Assembly (NCBI RefSeq): GCF_009363535.1
Contig: NZ_CP045369.1
Span: 4,579,001 to 4,643,000, forward strand
From: Microbulbifer sp. THAF38
Lineage (GTDB): Bacteria; Pseudomonadota; Gammaproteobacteria; Pseudomonadales; Cellvibrionaceae
DNA length: 64,000 nt
Reading direction: 5' to 3'
Position numbers and translations under genes: made by a program. Below the pieces are notes generated by a model, which was given only the letters and a program-made list of their open reading frames with translations, ran no database searches and was not told where the DNA came from. This document shows, one piece after another, positions 28,484-37,999 of the stretch; position 1 is the first letter of the stretch, and every line of letters begins with the position of its first letter.

Positions 28484-29815
28484 ATGTTGGATCGCAGTAT
28501 TGGCGAATTTTCGCGCTTTTTAATTATTGCACTGGGCTGCTTAACCCTAGGGTTCACCACCTCCGAGTGGTCCCTGACCCTGATCTTGGGGCTGGCAGCC
28601 TACCTGCTCTCGGTGCTGTGGCAACAGCACCGTTTCAATCGCTGGCTGGCCAATGGCCGCCGCGGCCCTGCGCCCACCGCTTTTGGCATCTGGGGCGAAA
28701 TCTACGACGACTTCTACCGCATGCAGCGCCGCCACCGCCGCGAAAAACAAAAGCTGCACGCCATGTTGCGCCGTGTTCAGGACAGTACCAGTGCCCTGCG
28801 CGAAGGTATTGTGGCATTGGAAAATGGCGACCATCTGGCTTGGTGGAACCCCGCCGCCGGCGAGCTGCTCGGCCTACAGTCCAGCGATCAGGGACAGTCC
28901 CTGGTGAACTTCGTGCGCGATCCCGGATTTGTCAGCTATATGCACAGCGAGGACAACAGTCCCCGCGGACCACTGACCCTGCAGGCGCCGGGTAATGAAG
29001 CTCTTCACCTGCAGCTGGAAGTCACCCGCTACGGTAAGGATGAAGCTCTGGTGATCGTTCGCGATATCACTCGCCTGCACAATCTCGAGCAGATGCGCCG
29101 GGATTTTGTCGCTAACGTCTCCCACGAACTGCGCACTCCGCTCACCGTAATCGCCGGCTACCTGGAAACCCTACAGAGCAGCGATATGGCTCCCCCCGCC
29201 TGGCGTCGCCCTCTGGTTCAGATGGAGGAACAAGCCGCGCGTATGACCACGTTGGTCAATGATCTGCTCCTCCTGGCACGCCTGGAGACTTCCGAGCGGA
29301 AATCCAGCGACGTCTCCGTGGATGTCCGCGAGTTGATGGAGCGGGTTGCCCGGGAGGCACGCAGCTTTAGCGGTGACCGCCACCCGGTCACGGTGGACTG
29401 CGAAGGGGATTGCAGCATTCGCGGCGATGCCAGCGAGCTACACAGCGCCTTCGCTAATCTTGCGTTCAATGCGGTGAAATACAGTCCGGGGAACGGAGAA
29501 ATCCAGCTGCGCTGGTGGCAGGATAAGGATGGCGGACACTTCAGTGTGCAGGACCAGGGTATCGGCATAGATCCGATTCATATCCCGCGTCTTACCGAAC
29601 GTTTTTACCGAGTAGACCCCGGTCGCTCCCGCGATAGTGGCGGTACGGGATTGGGCCTGGCCATTGTCAAACATGTACTGTTGCGCCACGGCGCAGAAAT
29701 GAGTGTTCGGAGCGTCCCCGGTCAGGGCAGTACCTTCACCCTGCACTTCCCCTCCACCAAGCTGGAAGAAAAACCCTCCAGGGCACTGCTACAAAACGAA
29801 AAGGCGGATTCCTGA
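28484..29815 (+). CDS. phoR: phosphate regulon sensor histidine kinase PhoR
   Basis: Membrane histidine kinase that phosphorylates PhoB at low phosphate, under inhibition by the Pst-PhoU complex. The 443-residue protein has two adjacent N-terminal membrane helices (about 11-47) with almost no periplasmic loop, a charged linker, a PAS-like domain (about 96-195), the phospho-accepting His214 in NVSHELRTPL, and an ATPase domain with N box near NLAFNAVKYS, G1 DQGIGI and G2 GGTGLGLAIVK. This layout is typical of PhoR. It lies 133 bases after phoB without a visible second Pho box. Confidence 0.96.
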   Translation: MLDRSIGEFSRFLIIALGCLTLGFTTSEWSLTLILGLAAYLLSVLWQQHRFNRWLANGRRGPAPTAFGIWGEIYDDFYRMQRRHRREKQKLHAMLRRVQDSTSALREGIVALENGDHLAWWNPAAGELLGLQSSDQGQSLVNFVRDPGFVSYMHSEDNSPRGPLTLQAPGNEALHLQLEVTRYGKDEALVIVRDITRLHNLEQMRRDFVANVSHELRTPLTVIAGYLETLQSSDMAPPAWRRPLVQMEEQAARMTTLVNDLLLLARLETSERKSSDVSVDVRELMERVAREARSFSGDRHPVTVDCEGDCSIRGDASELHSAFANLAFNAVKYSPGNGEIQLRWWQDKDGGHFSVQDQGIGIDPIHIPRLTERFYRVDPGRSRDSGGTGLGLAIVKHVLLRHGAEMSVRSVPGQGSTFTLHFPSTKLEEKPSRALLQNEKADS

Positions 29816-29837
29816 TCCGCCCCTGTATCAGTAAAAG

Positions 29838-30197
29838 CTATTCAAATTCTGACAGCTTTACCGGCTCACCATCTTTTATGTAGGTAGCTTCCTCTTCATC
29901 GTGTACCGGGGTACTCTCCCGGCGCAAAATCAAGTGATGCAACTGCAAGTCTCCATCCCGCAATAGCAGATGCTCATTGCCGTCATCATCTACGGGCAGA
30001 GGTTTGGTACCGACCAATGCATCGCGCAAAGCTCGCAGCCGCGGTACATCCTTATAGCGATTCAAGTCATTGGAGAGACGTGTTTTCATACGCTCACTCT
30101 CATGCAGGGCGGCGGCGGTCTCGCGGTATTTAGCGAAAAAGAAAACAGCCCCAATGGCAAACGCCACAACGACCGACACTTCAAACCATACGGGCAT
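29838..30197 (-). CDS. small single-pass membrane protein of unknown function
   Basis: An unrecognised 119-residue protein. One N-terminal membrane helix (about residues 4-22: FEVSVVVAFAIGAVFFF) is followed by a basic and then strongly acidic cytoplasmic region (VDDDGNEHLLL; HDEEEATY). The ATG at 30197 has AAGGAG seven bases upstream; an in-frame GTG two codons earlier touches that site and is less likely. It starts two bases after the stop of the DUF938 gene, so it is the third gene of the yaaA-DUF938 operon. Confidence 0.75.
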   Translation of the reverse strand: MPVWFEVSVVVAFAIGAVFFFAKYRETAAALHESERMKTRLSNDLNRYKDVPRLRALRDALVGTKPLPVDDDGNEHLLLRDGDLQLHHLILRRESTPVHDEEEATYIKDGEPVKLSEFE

Positions 30198-30199
30198 AA

Positions 30200-30811
30200 T
30201 CACTCCTTGTTATCGTTTTTACGCCAAACAACCAACTGATTGTTCGCTGGCAGGTAATTTAATTCTTCTCGCTGCATGCCTACATCCCCTGCCAACTGGT
30301 CCAACCACTCCAGATCGCGAATACCGCTGTCGGGATTGCGCTCTTTAAGATAGGTGTCGAAATCTGCATTGCTGGGGCCGATAAAACTACCATCGATCTT
30401 GAAAGGGCCATAAACAACCAACAAACCACCAGGTTGTAGCAGGGTACGCAGTTGGTGAAAAAAGCGCTGGACCGACTCCCGCGACATGATGTGCAGGGTA
30501 TTCGCACTAAACACCGCATCAAAATTCAACTCAGGCCAGGACGCATCGACATCCAGGGTCAATGGTTGGCGCAGGTTCTGTGCGGGCACACTCGCCAGCC
30601 AGGCGCGTACGCCGGGCAGCATTTCTGCGCGTTCCGAGGTCTGCCAGATTAAGTGGGGCAGGCGCGGGGCAAAATAGACCGCATGCTGGCCCGTGCCGCT
30701 CCCCACCTCCAATACCTTTTGGCTATCCTCCAACAGGCGGCGCAAGTGGGAAAGTATTGGATCGCGATTGCGCGCACAAGCCGGCGCATCCGGCAGACTG
30801 GAATCGCTCAC
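30200..30811 (-). CDS. DUF938 SAM-dependent methyltransferase-like protein
   Basis: A 203-residue Rossmann-fold protein matching the DUF938 family of class I methyltransferases. The SAM-binding motif I reads [16 protein letters not shown] (about residues 35-50), after the conserved ARNRDPIL segment; [12 protein letters not shown] serves as motif II/III, and YGPFKIDG follows. The substrate is unknown. It starts with GTG overlapping the stop of yaaA by four bases (GTGA), indicating translational coupling, and is followed after two bases by a small membrane-protein gene. Confidence 0.88.
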   Translation of the reverse strand: MSDSSLPDAPACARNRDPILSHLRRLLEDSQKVLEVGSGTGQHAVYFAPRLPHLIWQTSERAEMLPGVRAWLASVPAQNLRQPLTLDVDASWPELNFDAVFSANTLHIMSRESVQRFFHQLRTLLQPGGLLVVYGPFKIDGSFIGPSNADFDTYLKERNPDSGIRDLEWLDQLAGDVGMQREELNYLPANNQLVVWRKNDNKE

Positions 30812-31584
30812 GGCTGCTCATCCCGAGTAAAAACCCAATCCCGTTCACTGGACATCTTCGAGTTATAGGAATAGCCAGCCATATCAAAGCCTTTAAGCTC
30901 CTCCGCCTTCTTCACCCGCTGCTCAATGGCCCAGCGGCTCATCATGCCCCGCGCCTTTTTGGCAAAGAAACTGATCATTTTGTACTGACCATTTTTTAGA
31001 TCTTTGAAGTGGGGAGTGATTACCTCCGCATCGAGCGCTTTGGGCTTTACCGCCTTGAAATACTCATTAGAAGCGAGGTTGACCAACTCCCGACTCTTCA
31101 GCGCTTGCAGCTGTAAATTGAGCGCCTCAGTAATTTGCTCTCCCCAAAATTCATACAGATTTTTACCGCGACTGTTTTCAAATTTGGTCCCCATCTCCAG
31201 GCGGTAGGGCTGCATCAGATCCAGTGGGCGCAATAGGCCATAGAGGCCGGAGAGCATACGCAGGTGCTTCTGGGCATAGCTGAAATCGCGCTTACCCATG
31301 GTTTCGGCAGCCAGACCAGTGTAAACATCACCCTTAAAAGCGAGCAGGGCTGGGCGTGCATTCTTATCAGTGAAAGGGCGTTTCCAGGATTGGAAGCGAT
31401 CGTAATTCAGCACACCGAGCTTGTCGGAAATCTTCATCAGGCTAGAGACCTGTTGCGGACTCAAATCACGCAACTCTTTGATTAGTGCCGCTGACTCCTT
31501 GAGAAAATCCGGTTGAGTGGTTTCCAGGGTGGGAATTTCGCTCTCGTAATCCAGCGTCTTGGCTGGAGAAATCACTATTAACAT
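30808..31584 (-). CDS. yaaA: peroxide stress protein YaaA (UPF0246)
   Basis: YaaA lowers free iron and limits damage during peroxide stress in E. coli. The 258-residue protein matches the family throughout: [15 protein letters not shown] start, [14 protein letters not shown], the signature [22 protein letters not shown] and the C-terminal [13 protein letters not shown]. Full length. ATG follows AAGGCA. It heads a three-gene operon with a methyltransferase-like gene and a small membrane protein. OxyR, the usual peroxide regulator, is about 9 kb away; no OxyR site was identified here. Confidence 0.94.
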   Translation of the reverse strand: MLIVISPAKTLDYESEIPTLETTQPDFLKESAALIKELRDLSPQQVSSLMKISDKLGVLNYDRFQSWKRPFTDKNARPALLAFKGDVYTGLAAETMGKRDFSYAQKHLRMLSGLYGLLRPLDLMQPYRLEMGTKFENSRGKNLYEFWGEQITEALNLQLQALKSRELVNLASNEYFKAVKPKALDAEVITPHFKDLKNGQYKMISFFAKKARGMMSRWAIEQRVKKAEELKGFDMAGYSYNSKMSSERDWVFTRDEQP

Positions 31585-31652
31585 CGGGTGCCTTACTTAT
31601 CGCTGCTTCGCTTTCCGTTTGGGTCCAGCCGCTCGGACCGGCGGTCAATAGC

Positions 31653-32132
31653 CTACTCTGGCTTCAGTATATCCTGCCACCAATTGAGTGGGGTCTGGCC
31701 ATCTTTGGGGTCGTAGACATTGCCGTAGTACCAAGCACTGTTAGCACCATCGCAGACACTATTAAGAATTTGTTCAATTTTGTCGAAACCACAGCTCACA
31801 TGGATGCTGTATACCAGCATTCGTGGAACTTCCAGATCCAGCTCTCCTCCAAGTTTTTCCAACTGTGGGCTCAAGCGGTCGGAAAGTTCGGCGCTGTTAC
31901 CGCGACAAAAGACGCGGATCGCCAGATTACCCGAACGCTTTACCAGCTCGAACTGCTGGGTATCTTTATCCACCTTAATGCAATCGCCGCTGGCGATGCC
32001 TTTTATAAACGCGGGAGAACGCACCAACTGGCAACTATCATCCTCGTTGACACGCACCTGTAAGCGCTCCACCACCGGTTCGCCATCGGGATTGGTGCCC
32101 GCAAATAACTCAATTACCTGAAGTGCCGTCAT
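31653..32132 (-). CDS. DUF4265-like protein
   Basis: A 159-residue soluble protein resembling the DUF4265 family; function unknown. Recognisable features are VRSPAFIKGIASGDCIKVD near the middle and the C-terminal NSAWYYGNVYDPKDGQTPLNWW. No signal peptide or membrane segment. The frame is open to 32198, but the ATG at 32132 has GAGG just upstream and removes 22 residues with no family resemblance. It is divergent from the M48 protease gene (69 bases apart) and precedes yaaA on the same strand (68-base gap). Confidence 0.7.
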   Translation of the reverse strand: MTALQVIELFAGTNPDGEPVVERLQVRVNEDDSCQLVRSPAFIKGIASGDCIKVDKDTQQFELVKRSGNLAIRVFCRGNSAELSDRLSPQLEKLGGELDLEVPRMLVYSIHVSCGFDKIEQILNSVCDGANSAWYYGNVYDPKDGQTPLNWWQDILKPE

Positions 32133-32201
32133 AACCTCTATTCCCCGACTGTGTACAATGGGTGATCGTTGAATACTCGGCATTATACAGGGAGGCAAGC
32201 A

Positions 32202-33488
32202 ATGATCTCGCGTAACCAGGCTTTCTTCGCCGCACTGGCGTTGACAGCGACCTCAATTCTCAGTGGCTGTGTCACCAATCCGGTGACCGGAGAGCAACAG
32301 CTTTCCCTGATTTCAACCCAACAGGAATTGAATTTAGGGCAGCAACAATACCCGATCAACCAGCAACAGCAGGGTGGCCAGTACACCATAGACCCCAGTT
32401 TGCAAGAGTATGTGAACCGGGTTGGGCAGAAACTGGCACGGGTCTCGGACCAACCGCAGCTACCCTATGAATTTGTGGTGTTGAACAACTCCGTTCCCAA
32501 CGCCTGGGCACTGCCTGGAGGCAAAATCGCCATTAACCGGGGCTTGCTGGTCCTGCTCGAGGATGAAGCGGAACTGGCCGCTGTACTCGGCCACGAGATA
32601 GTTCACGCTGCAGCACGCCACTCCGCCACCGCCATGTCACAGCAGCAGGTGCTCGGGGCGGGGCTGGCAGTACTCGGTGCGGCCACCAAGGAATCCGCCT
32701 ATGCAGACCTTATTTCTACCGGCAGTCAGCTGGGAGGCTCCGCCTATATCGCCCGCTATGGTCGCAGTAACGAACTGGAGTCTGACGAATACGGCATGAA
32801 ATATATGGCTGCCGCCGGCTATGATCCCCAGGGCGCCGTGCGTCTGCAACGCAAGTTCGTTGAACTCTCCAAGGGTCGCCAAAGCAATGGCCTGGAAGCC
32901 CTCTTCGCCAGCCACCCGCCATCACAATCCCGTGTCAGCGCCAATATCGAGCACAGTAAATCCCTGCCCAAGGGCGGGGTTACCAACCGCGATGCCTATC
33001 AAAAAGCCATAGCGCAACTGAAACGTGATGCCGATGCCTATGAAAATTATGATGATGCCCTAAACGCAGCCAATAAAAAGCAGTTTGATACGGCACTGAA
33101 TTTGGTACGAAAGGCACAAAAGCAACAACCAAAAGAGGCCTCTTTCTTCGCACTGGAAGGAGATCTACTCGCCCAGAAAAAACTATTTGATAAAGCCCAC
33201 CAAGCCTATGACCGTGCCGTGCAGAAAAACCCTGCACTGTTTTCCCACTGGTTAAAACGCGGCATGGCAAGTGCGCAGCTAAATGATTACACCGCAGCGG
33301 AGAGAGACTTAAACCGCTCACTACGCTACCTGGAAACAGCCTACGCACACTTCTACCTGGGCGAGGTATATGAAAAGCAGGGGAATAAACAAAGTGCTTT
33401 TAAGCACTATGAAACTGCAGCCGGGGCGGGAGGAGAAATTGGCTCTAAAGCGCAGGCCCGGATGCAGGCCTTGACGGGGAAAGGCTGA
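32202..33488 (+). CDS. M48 family metallopeptidase lipoprotein with TPR repeats (BepA-like)
   Basis: A 428-residue periplasmic, lipid-anchored zinc protease. A lipoprotein signal ends in ILSGC (lipobox), followed by the typical VTNPVTGEQQLSLIS. The zinc motif is HEIVH in LGHEIVHAAARHSA, and the third ligand Glu is in NELESDEYGMKYMAAAGYDP. The last ~170 residues form TPR-like helical repeats (FFALEGDLLAQKKLFDKAHQ; AHFYLGEVYEKQGNKQSAF). Relatives such as BepA/YfgC and LoiP act in outer-membrane protein quality control. The frame is open from 32169, but the ATG at 32202 follows GGGAGG and gives the lipoprotein signal. Confidence 0.92.
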   Translation: MISRNQAFFAALALTATSILSGCVTNPVTGEQQLSLISTQQELNLGQQQYPINQQQQGGQYTIDPSLQEYVNRVGQKLARVSDQPQLPYEFVVLNNSVPNAWALPGGKIAINRGLLVLLEDEAELAAVLGHEIVHAAARHSATAMSQQQVLGAGLAVLGAATKESAYADLISTGSQLGGSAYIARYGRSNELESDEYGMKYMAAAGYDPQGAVRLQRKFVELSKGRQSNGLEALFASHPPSQSRVSANIEHSKSLPKGGVTNRDAYQKAIAQLKRDADAYENYDDALNAANKKQFDTALNLVRKAQKQQPKEASFFALEGDLLAQKKLFDKAHQAYDRAVQKNPALFSHWLKRGMASAQLNDYTAAERDLNRSLRYLETAYAHFYLGEVYEKQGNKQSAFKHYETAAGAGGEIGSKAQARMQALTGKG

Positions 33489-33522
33489 ATTTACCGATTA
33501 GAAGTTTTGATTTTAAAAATTA

Positions 33523-33547
33523 AAAAGGGCTATTAAATAGCCCTTTT
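33523..33547. terminator. bidirectional terminator between convergent genes
   Basis: AAAAGGGCTA (33523-33532) pairs perfectly with TAGCCCTTTT (33538-33547) around TTAAA, between the M48 gene and the minus-strand barrel-protein gene. The A and T tracts allow termination in both directions. Confidence 0.9.
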
Positions 33548-33559
33548 CTTTTCAGAAGA

Positions 33560-34591
33560 TTATAACTGAACTCTCAGGCCCAGCCGGTATTCGTCATACC
33601 GATAAGCATCGCAATCATCACACCCATAATCTTCGTAATATCCATTGTACTTATTTGTTGCTGCAGCAAAGTAAGCTACGTCAAAGGCAATATTCCGATT
33701 AAAGAAGTGGGAGAACCCTAATTTATAACGATGATTTTCATCATAGGCTATATTGACGGAAGTCTCTTTATTAAAATAGAACTCTGCATTCAACCCGGAG
33801 GCGTTCAATTCGGAAACATTATCCCATGCTCTTCCGTTCCCATGATAATAATTCGCTTCAACACTTAGATATTTATCATTTCCAAAATTCACGAAGTATT
33901 TGGAGGATAAAGTATGATCGTCTGTTTCCTCGCCAATAATCATGGTAAAACCAAGATAGTCAGTATCACTCAATTGGTGGTTATACTGAGCGGTTAATGA
34001 AAACTCTTCTTCATCAAACTTGAAATGCCGGCTAGTCCATGAGGGAACTTCTTCATCTACACTGAAAGTCTTATATTTAATATCATACTCAAAATCACTA
34101 TAGTTCAATTTCACTAAAAGATTCGGAGTAAATAAATAACCGACTGACTGACTATAAACATCTTTATCTCTTTGGTTAAGCACTTCAGTACTCAGCACTA
34201 CACCATTTTCAGAAAAATACTCACCTTTTGTAGAAAATGAATTTTGATGGTTATTTTTCCGCCACCAATAATCTGCCGAATCTTCTAACCGGGTGAATTG
34301 TACTGATATATTGTTAACCTTATTGATGTACTCAAATTCTTTTAGAGGCCCTAGAGTTTCTTTTCCTCCAAAAAAGTAAGTAGTACCTACGGTTGAGGTT
34401 TCTGATTTTCTTTCCTCAACAAAATAACCTGACGTTGGGTAATCTGGCCATCCCATAGGGCTGTAGTAATGATCATGATAAGAGTACTCTAAATCTGAAT
34501 AATTTAAAGTAGTTATCGACTTATACTCCTCCGCCGTTACGCCAGTAGCAATTACCATCAGGGGAAAAATTGACATCCTGAGACTTTTCAT
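33560..34591 (-). CDS. putative outer-membrane beta-barrel (porin-like) protein
   Basis: An exported protein of 343 residues with a signal peptide ending near VTAEE. It contains many alternating, aromatic-rich short stretches (YLGFTMIIGE, KYLSVEANYY, VNIAYDENHRYKLGFSHFF), consistent with an antiparallel beta-barrel. It is a clear paralogue of the next gene upstream: both have FFxGKETLGPLKEFEYINKV, GYLFTPN(L/F)LV, YNHQL(S/N)xTDY and a C-terminal strand ending VQL, which lacks the aromatic terminal residue common in porins. It has a large asparagine/aspartate content and is AT-richer than its neighbours. ATG at 34591 follows AAAGGA; five further residues upstream are possible but unlikely. I recognise no named family with certainty. 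Confidence 0.75.
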   Translation of the reverse strand: MKSLRMSIFPLMVIATGVTAEEYKSITTLNYSDLEYSYHDHYYSPMGWPDYPTSGYFVEERKSETSTVGTTYFFGGKETLGPLKEFEYINKVNNISVQFTRLEDSADYWWRKNNHQNSFSTKGEYFSENGVVLSTEVLNQRDKDVYSQSVGYLFTPNLLVKLNYSDFEYDIKYKTFSVDEEVPSWTSRHFKFDEEEFSLTAQYNHQLSDTDYLGFTMIIGEETDDHTLSSKYFVNFGNDKYLSVEANYYHGNGRAWDNVSELNASGLNAEFYFNKETSVNIAYDENHRYKLGFSHFFNRNIAFDVAYFAAATNKYNGYYEDYGCDDCDAYRYDEYRLGLRVQL

Positions 34592-34714
34592 AGAATCCTT
34601 TTCCAACTATAAATTTGAGCTACAAGATTTCAATAGCGATTATTTTTTGTTGCTATAAACAATAACAATATGACAAGAAATAAACGCTTAGGTCAAAGCC
34701 GATAATGAATTAAG

Positions 34715-34741
34715 AAAAGAGCTACCTAAGATAGCTCTTTT
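34715..34741. terminator. terminator between the two barrel-protein paralogues
   Basis: AAAAGAGCTA (34715-34724) pairs perfectly with TAGCTCTTTT (34732-34741) around a seven-base loop. On the minus strand it follows the upstream paralogue's stop and is followed by T-rich sequence, so the two paralogues are probably separate transcripts. Confidence 0.85.
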
Positions 34742-34747
34742 TATGAC

Positions 34748-35542
34748 TTACAGCTGTACGGTCATTCCAATTTGGTAAGTATCGTAATCATCATCGCTGT
34801 CAGTATTGGAAATATAAGCCGCTTCAACTGCGAAGTTGCGGTTGAAGAAATGATTCATGCCCAGCTTAAACTCTTCATTTTCATCGAGCGTAAAGCCGAC
34901 GGAGGTGCGCTGAGTAAAGAAGTACTCTGTGCCCAACTTCCAATAGTCATCGCCCTCATCGTAGCTAACATAAGCCAGCTCTGCTGTCAGGTACTGCTCG
35001 CCACCCAGGTGAGTAAAATACTTCGAGGACAAGCTGCGGGTATCAAACTCTTCGTCAACGGAAAAGTCGAAACCGATGTAATCTGTTGCATTCAGCTGAT
35101 GGTTATAACGAGCATTTACAGACAACTCATTATCGCTGTCGTTATCTTCATGCTCCAGGCTAACCAGGAAGTTAGGAGTAAAGAGATAACCTATTGATAG
35201 AGTATCAATATTTTCCTCGCCCCAATCGGCTAACTGAGCACCCAAAACGATCCCGTTAGATGCGAAGTATTCTCCACCAACTGTAAAAATATCAGAGTCT
35301 TCACTACCTTCATTGTAATGAGAAAAATCACCGTAAATATTGCTAACTTTGTTGATGTACTCAAATTCTTTCAGAGGACCGAGAGTTTCTTTTCCACTAA
35401 AAAAATACTGGCTGCCAATAGTAAACCTATCTGCATCATTCTCTAAATTGGTGTACTTAGATTTAGTAAAAGAGTTGTACTCCTCGGCACCAGCGGTTGC
35501 GGCGAGAAGCATCAGGGGAAGAGCTGCGAGCTTGAATCTCAT
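34748..35542 (-). CDS. putative outer-membrane beta-barrel (porin-like) protein, shorter paralogue
   Basis: A 264-residue exported protein with a signal peptide (MRFKLAALPLMLLAATAGAE) and strand-rich, acidic mature sequence. It aligns with the downstream paralogue (33560-34591) over its whole length, lacking an insertion of about 80 residues present there; shared stretches are GKETLGPLKEFEYINKV, LSIGYLFTPNFLVSLE, RYNHQLNATDYIGF and the ending VQL. Loop-like runs of Asp/Glu suggest a cation-facing surface. Function unknown; an outer-membrane pore is inferred only from signal peptide, strand pattern and C-terminal strand. Confidence 0.75.
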   Translation of the reverse strand: MRFKLAALPLMLLAATAGAEEYNSFTKSKYTNLENDADRFTIGSQYFFSGKETLGPLKEFEYINKVSNIYGDFSHYNEGSEDSDIFTVGGEYFASNGIVLGAQLADWGEENIDTLSIGYLFTPNFLVSLEHEDNDSDNELSVNARYNHQLNATDYIGFDFSVDEEFDTRSLSSKYFTHLGGEQYLTAELAYVSYDEGDDYWKLGTEYFFTQRTSVGFTLDENEEFKLGMNHFFNRNFAVEAAYISNTDSDDDYDTYQIGMTVQL

Positions 35543-35819
35543 TTTAAAATCCTTCGTTAACTATGGATCCAAATTGGGATGCGGATTGTAGCAAAAGTTT
35601 TTTTGTCCGCAACCACAGCTAATTACACAAAGTCAGTTTCTAAAGACTTTGCGACGAAGGGAATGAAAACGGAGGATATAGCGAATGACGAAGTCTGTAC
35701 TAAATTACATGTTGCCGTAAGCAGCTATCTCCTTGTAAGGGTGTGTATTATTTGCTGTTGTTTAATGACTGAGAAAAACTTTTATTTATTCAGCTTCTAT
35801 TCAGGTTTTCTAGTTATCC

Positions 35820-36143
35820 TTAGCGCTTACTATCTGCAAAAGAACTATCTACTTTTCGAAAATCCTCATACTCACCTAAAAGGCGTATACCTACAAAAGG
35901 AGCAACGCTTTGAATAATCCTGTCTATCTCTGCCGTGTGCCGAGACTGCATGGCATCACGTTCAATTTTACTATGCCAGGTAGCGATGGCGATCAGAGTA
36001 TTTTCGTCACCGATCTTTTGCAAAAGTTCCGTCCCCATAGCCCCAGGTGCTCGCTGAATTAATTGGGACGCACGTACCCAGGCATCGGCATATTCTTCCG
36101 CTGTGAAGCCTTCCTTGATTCGAACCTCAAAAATATATTTCAC
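35820..36143 (-). CDS. antibiotic biosynthesis monooxygenase-like (dimeric alpha/beta barrel) protein
   Basis: A 107-residue protein with the pattern of the ABM/dimeric alpha-beta barrel superfamily: KYIFEVRIKEGFTAEEYADAW strand-helix start, then GAMGTELLQKIGDENTLIAIATWHS as the central strands. Members range from quinol monooxygenases to stress proteins, so no substrate is assigned. It stands alone between AT-rich gaps; an overlapping plus-strand open frame (35579-35917) was not judged real. Confidence 0.65.
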   Translation of the reverse strand: MKYIFEVRIKEGFTAEEYADAWVRASQLIQRAPGAMGTELLQKIGDENTLIAIATWHSKIERDAMQSRHTAEIDRIIQSVAPFVGIRLLGEYEDFRKVDSSFADSKR

Positions 36144-36314
36144 CGACTATCCCCTTGAGCTATCTACTTGCAAATAGAAAGGTAGGAAAGAACGCTCCCC
36201 TCTTATGACACATTGTGAATAATTCCCTAAGCACTGGTAGCAGTCCTCTATTTCTCTCTCGACTCAAAAATTTAGTGAACTCTTCCCTTCCATCTTTTCA
36301 GTAAGCACATGCAA

Positions 36315-36340
36315 TAAAAAAGGCCGCGTTAAGCGACCTT
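36315..36340 (-). terminator. terminator downstream of phoU
   Basis: AAGGCCGC (36320-36327) pairs with GCGACCTT (36333-36340) with one mismatch. Read on the minus strand it is followed by six Ts, 17 bases after the phoU stop. It closes the pst-phoU operon. Confidence 0.8.
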
Positions 36341-36356
36341 CTTTTGGGTGGGGAAC

Positions 36357-37064
36357 TCAGGACTTCCTTAAGTTCAGGTTTCTCTCGTGGCCGTGGCGAA
36401 TATCCGCCCCCTCCACCAGGTAGACCACCTGCTCACAAATATTCTTGGCGTGGTCACCGATGCGCTCCAGTGAGCGCAGTGTCCACAGCACATTGATTAC
36501 ACGGGAAATACTGCGCGGATCTTCCATCATGTAAGTCACCAACTCGCGAACGGCGGTGCGGTAATCCATATCCACCTGCTCATCCTCGGCGAGGGTGCGC
36601 AATGCGGACTCCACATCGAAGCGGGTATAGGCATCCAAGGCATCATTGAGCATTTTGCGCACAGCGTTGGCCAGGTGGCGTATCTCGGTATAGCCGCGCG
36701 GTGAGGTGCCCTCATCAGTGAGTGCAATTGCCATTTTCGCGATTTTGCTGGCCTCATCGCCAATACGCTCCAGGTCGCGGGCAATGCGGGTTACCGACAT
36801 CACCATGCGCAGGTCCGAGGCGGCGGGCTGGCGCTTGGCGATAATCAAGGTCGCGTGCTCGTCCAGGGCCATCTCGCACTTGTCGATTTCCTCTTCAATG
36901 CGCAGGACCTCCTCCGCCAACTGACTGTCGGCATTGGACAGGGCATCAACGGCATCGGCAACTTGACGGGCGACCATGCCGCCCATCTCCAACATCTCGG
37001 TCTTAATTCCCTCCAGATCCTCGTTGAACTGGCGGGAGATATGTTGATCGAAGTGCATTTCCAT
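36357..37064 (-). CDS. phoU: phosphate signalling regulator PhoU
   Basis: PhoU links the Pst transporter to PhoR and restrains the Pho response when phosphate is ample. The 235-residue protein has two PhoU three-helix repeats with metal-site ExxxD patterns: MGGMVARQVADAVDALSN and DLERIGDEASKIAKMA in the first, and SLERIGDHAKNICEQVVYLVEG in the second. Full length. It is the last gene of the pst operon, 25 bases after pstB. Confidence 0.97.
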   Translation of the reverse strand: MEMHFDQHISRQFNEDLEGIKTEMLEMGGMVARQVADAVDALSNADSQLAEEVLRIEEEIDKCEMALDEHATLIIAKRQPAASDLRMVMSVTRIARDLERIGDEASKIAKMAIALTDEGTSPRGYTEIRHLANAVRKMLNDALDAYTRFDVESALRTLAEDEQVDMDYRTAVRELVTYMMEDPRSISRVINVLWTLRSLERIGDHAKNICEQVVYLVEGADIRHGHERNLNLRKS

Positions 37065-37089
37065 AGTTATCCCTCGGGGCAGAACTGGC

Positions 37090-37968
37090 TCAGCCGAAGC
37101 GGCCGGTAATATAGGCTTCGGTTAGTTCGTGCTCCGGATTGGTGAACACGGTTTCAGTGTCGTTGACCTCGACAAGATGCCCCAGATGGAAATAAGCCGT
37201 GCGCTGGCTGACACGAGCCGCCTGCTGCATCGAGTGAGTCACGATGGCAATAGTGTAGTTCTCGCGCAGCTCATCAATCAGTTCTTCAATGCGTGCAGTG
37301 GCAATTGGGTCCAGGGCGGAGCAGGGCTCATCCATCAAAATCACCTCCGGGCTCACCGCAATAGCACGGGCGATACACAGACGCTGCTGCTGACCGCCGG
37401 ACAGGCCGGTACCTGGTTTATCCAAACGATCCTTGACCTCATCCCAGAGGCCGGCGCGGCGCAGGCTGTTTTCCACAATTTCATCCAGGTCGGCGCGGCG
37501 GCTGGCGATTCCGTGAATTTTGGGGCCATAGGCCACGTTTTCATAGATGGACTTGGGAAAGGGGTTGGGTTTCTGGAACACCATACCCACCCGTGCGCGC
37601 AGAGGTACAACATCCACCTTGGGACCATAAATGGGATCGCCATCCAAACTCAACTCGCCTTCAACCCGACAGCCTTCAATGGTGTCGTTCATGCGGTTGA
37701 GGCAGCGCAGGAAGGTGGACTTACCACAACCGGATGGGCCAATCATCGCCACAACTTCATTGCGACCGATATCCAGGCCAACGTTGTGAATAGCCTGGGT
37801 TTCGCCGTAGAACACATTCACATTGCGCATGCGCAACTTGGCGGTGTCAGAGAAGGGCTGGCCCACTGTTTTCCGCACCTCGGTCTGGCTGATTGCCATT
37901 TTGTCACCGGTCAGTTCGGATTGCGCCGCTCCAGTATGTCCGGCGGCATCCAGGGTCATGGTACTCAT
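37090..37968 (-). CDS. pstB: phosphate ABC transporter ATP-binding protein PstB
   Basis: ATPase of the high-affinity phosphate importer. It has Walker [10 protein letters not shown], the ABC signature [14 protein letters not shown], Walker [13 protein letters not shown] and switch His in [11 protein letters not shown]. The ATG at 37968 gives 292 residues. An upstream in-frame start at 38016 would overlap pstA and adds 16 unconserved residues. The N-terminal ~45 residues are an extra low-similarity extension compared with E. coli PstB. It lies 31 bases after pstA. Confidence 0.96.
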   Translation of the reverse strand: MSTMTLDAAGHTGAAQSELTGDKMAISQTEVRKTVGQPFSDTAKLRMRNVNVFYGETQAIHNVGLDIGRNEVVAMIGPSGCGKSTFLRCLNRMNDTIEGCRVEGELSLDGDPIYGPKVDVVPLRARVGMVFQKPNPFPKSIYENVAYGPKIHGIASRRADLDEIVENSLRRAGLWDEVKDRLDKPGTGLSGGQQQRLCIARAIAVSPEVILMDEPCSALDPIATARIEELIDELRENYTIAIVTHSMQQAARVSQRTAYFHLGHLVEVNDTETVFTNPEHELTEAYITGRFG

Positions 37969-37999
37969 AAATAATCCCGTTTTCCGATTATCCGCGCTG

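Noticed and set aside
35579..35917. A 112-codon plus-strand open frame in the gap before the ABM-like gene
   Set aside because: It overlaps the ABM-like gene in antisense and shows no coding features; a few hydrophobic residues are not sufficient.
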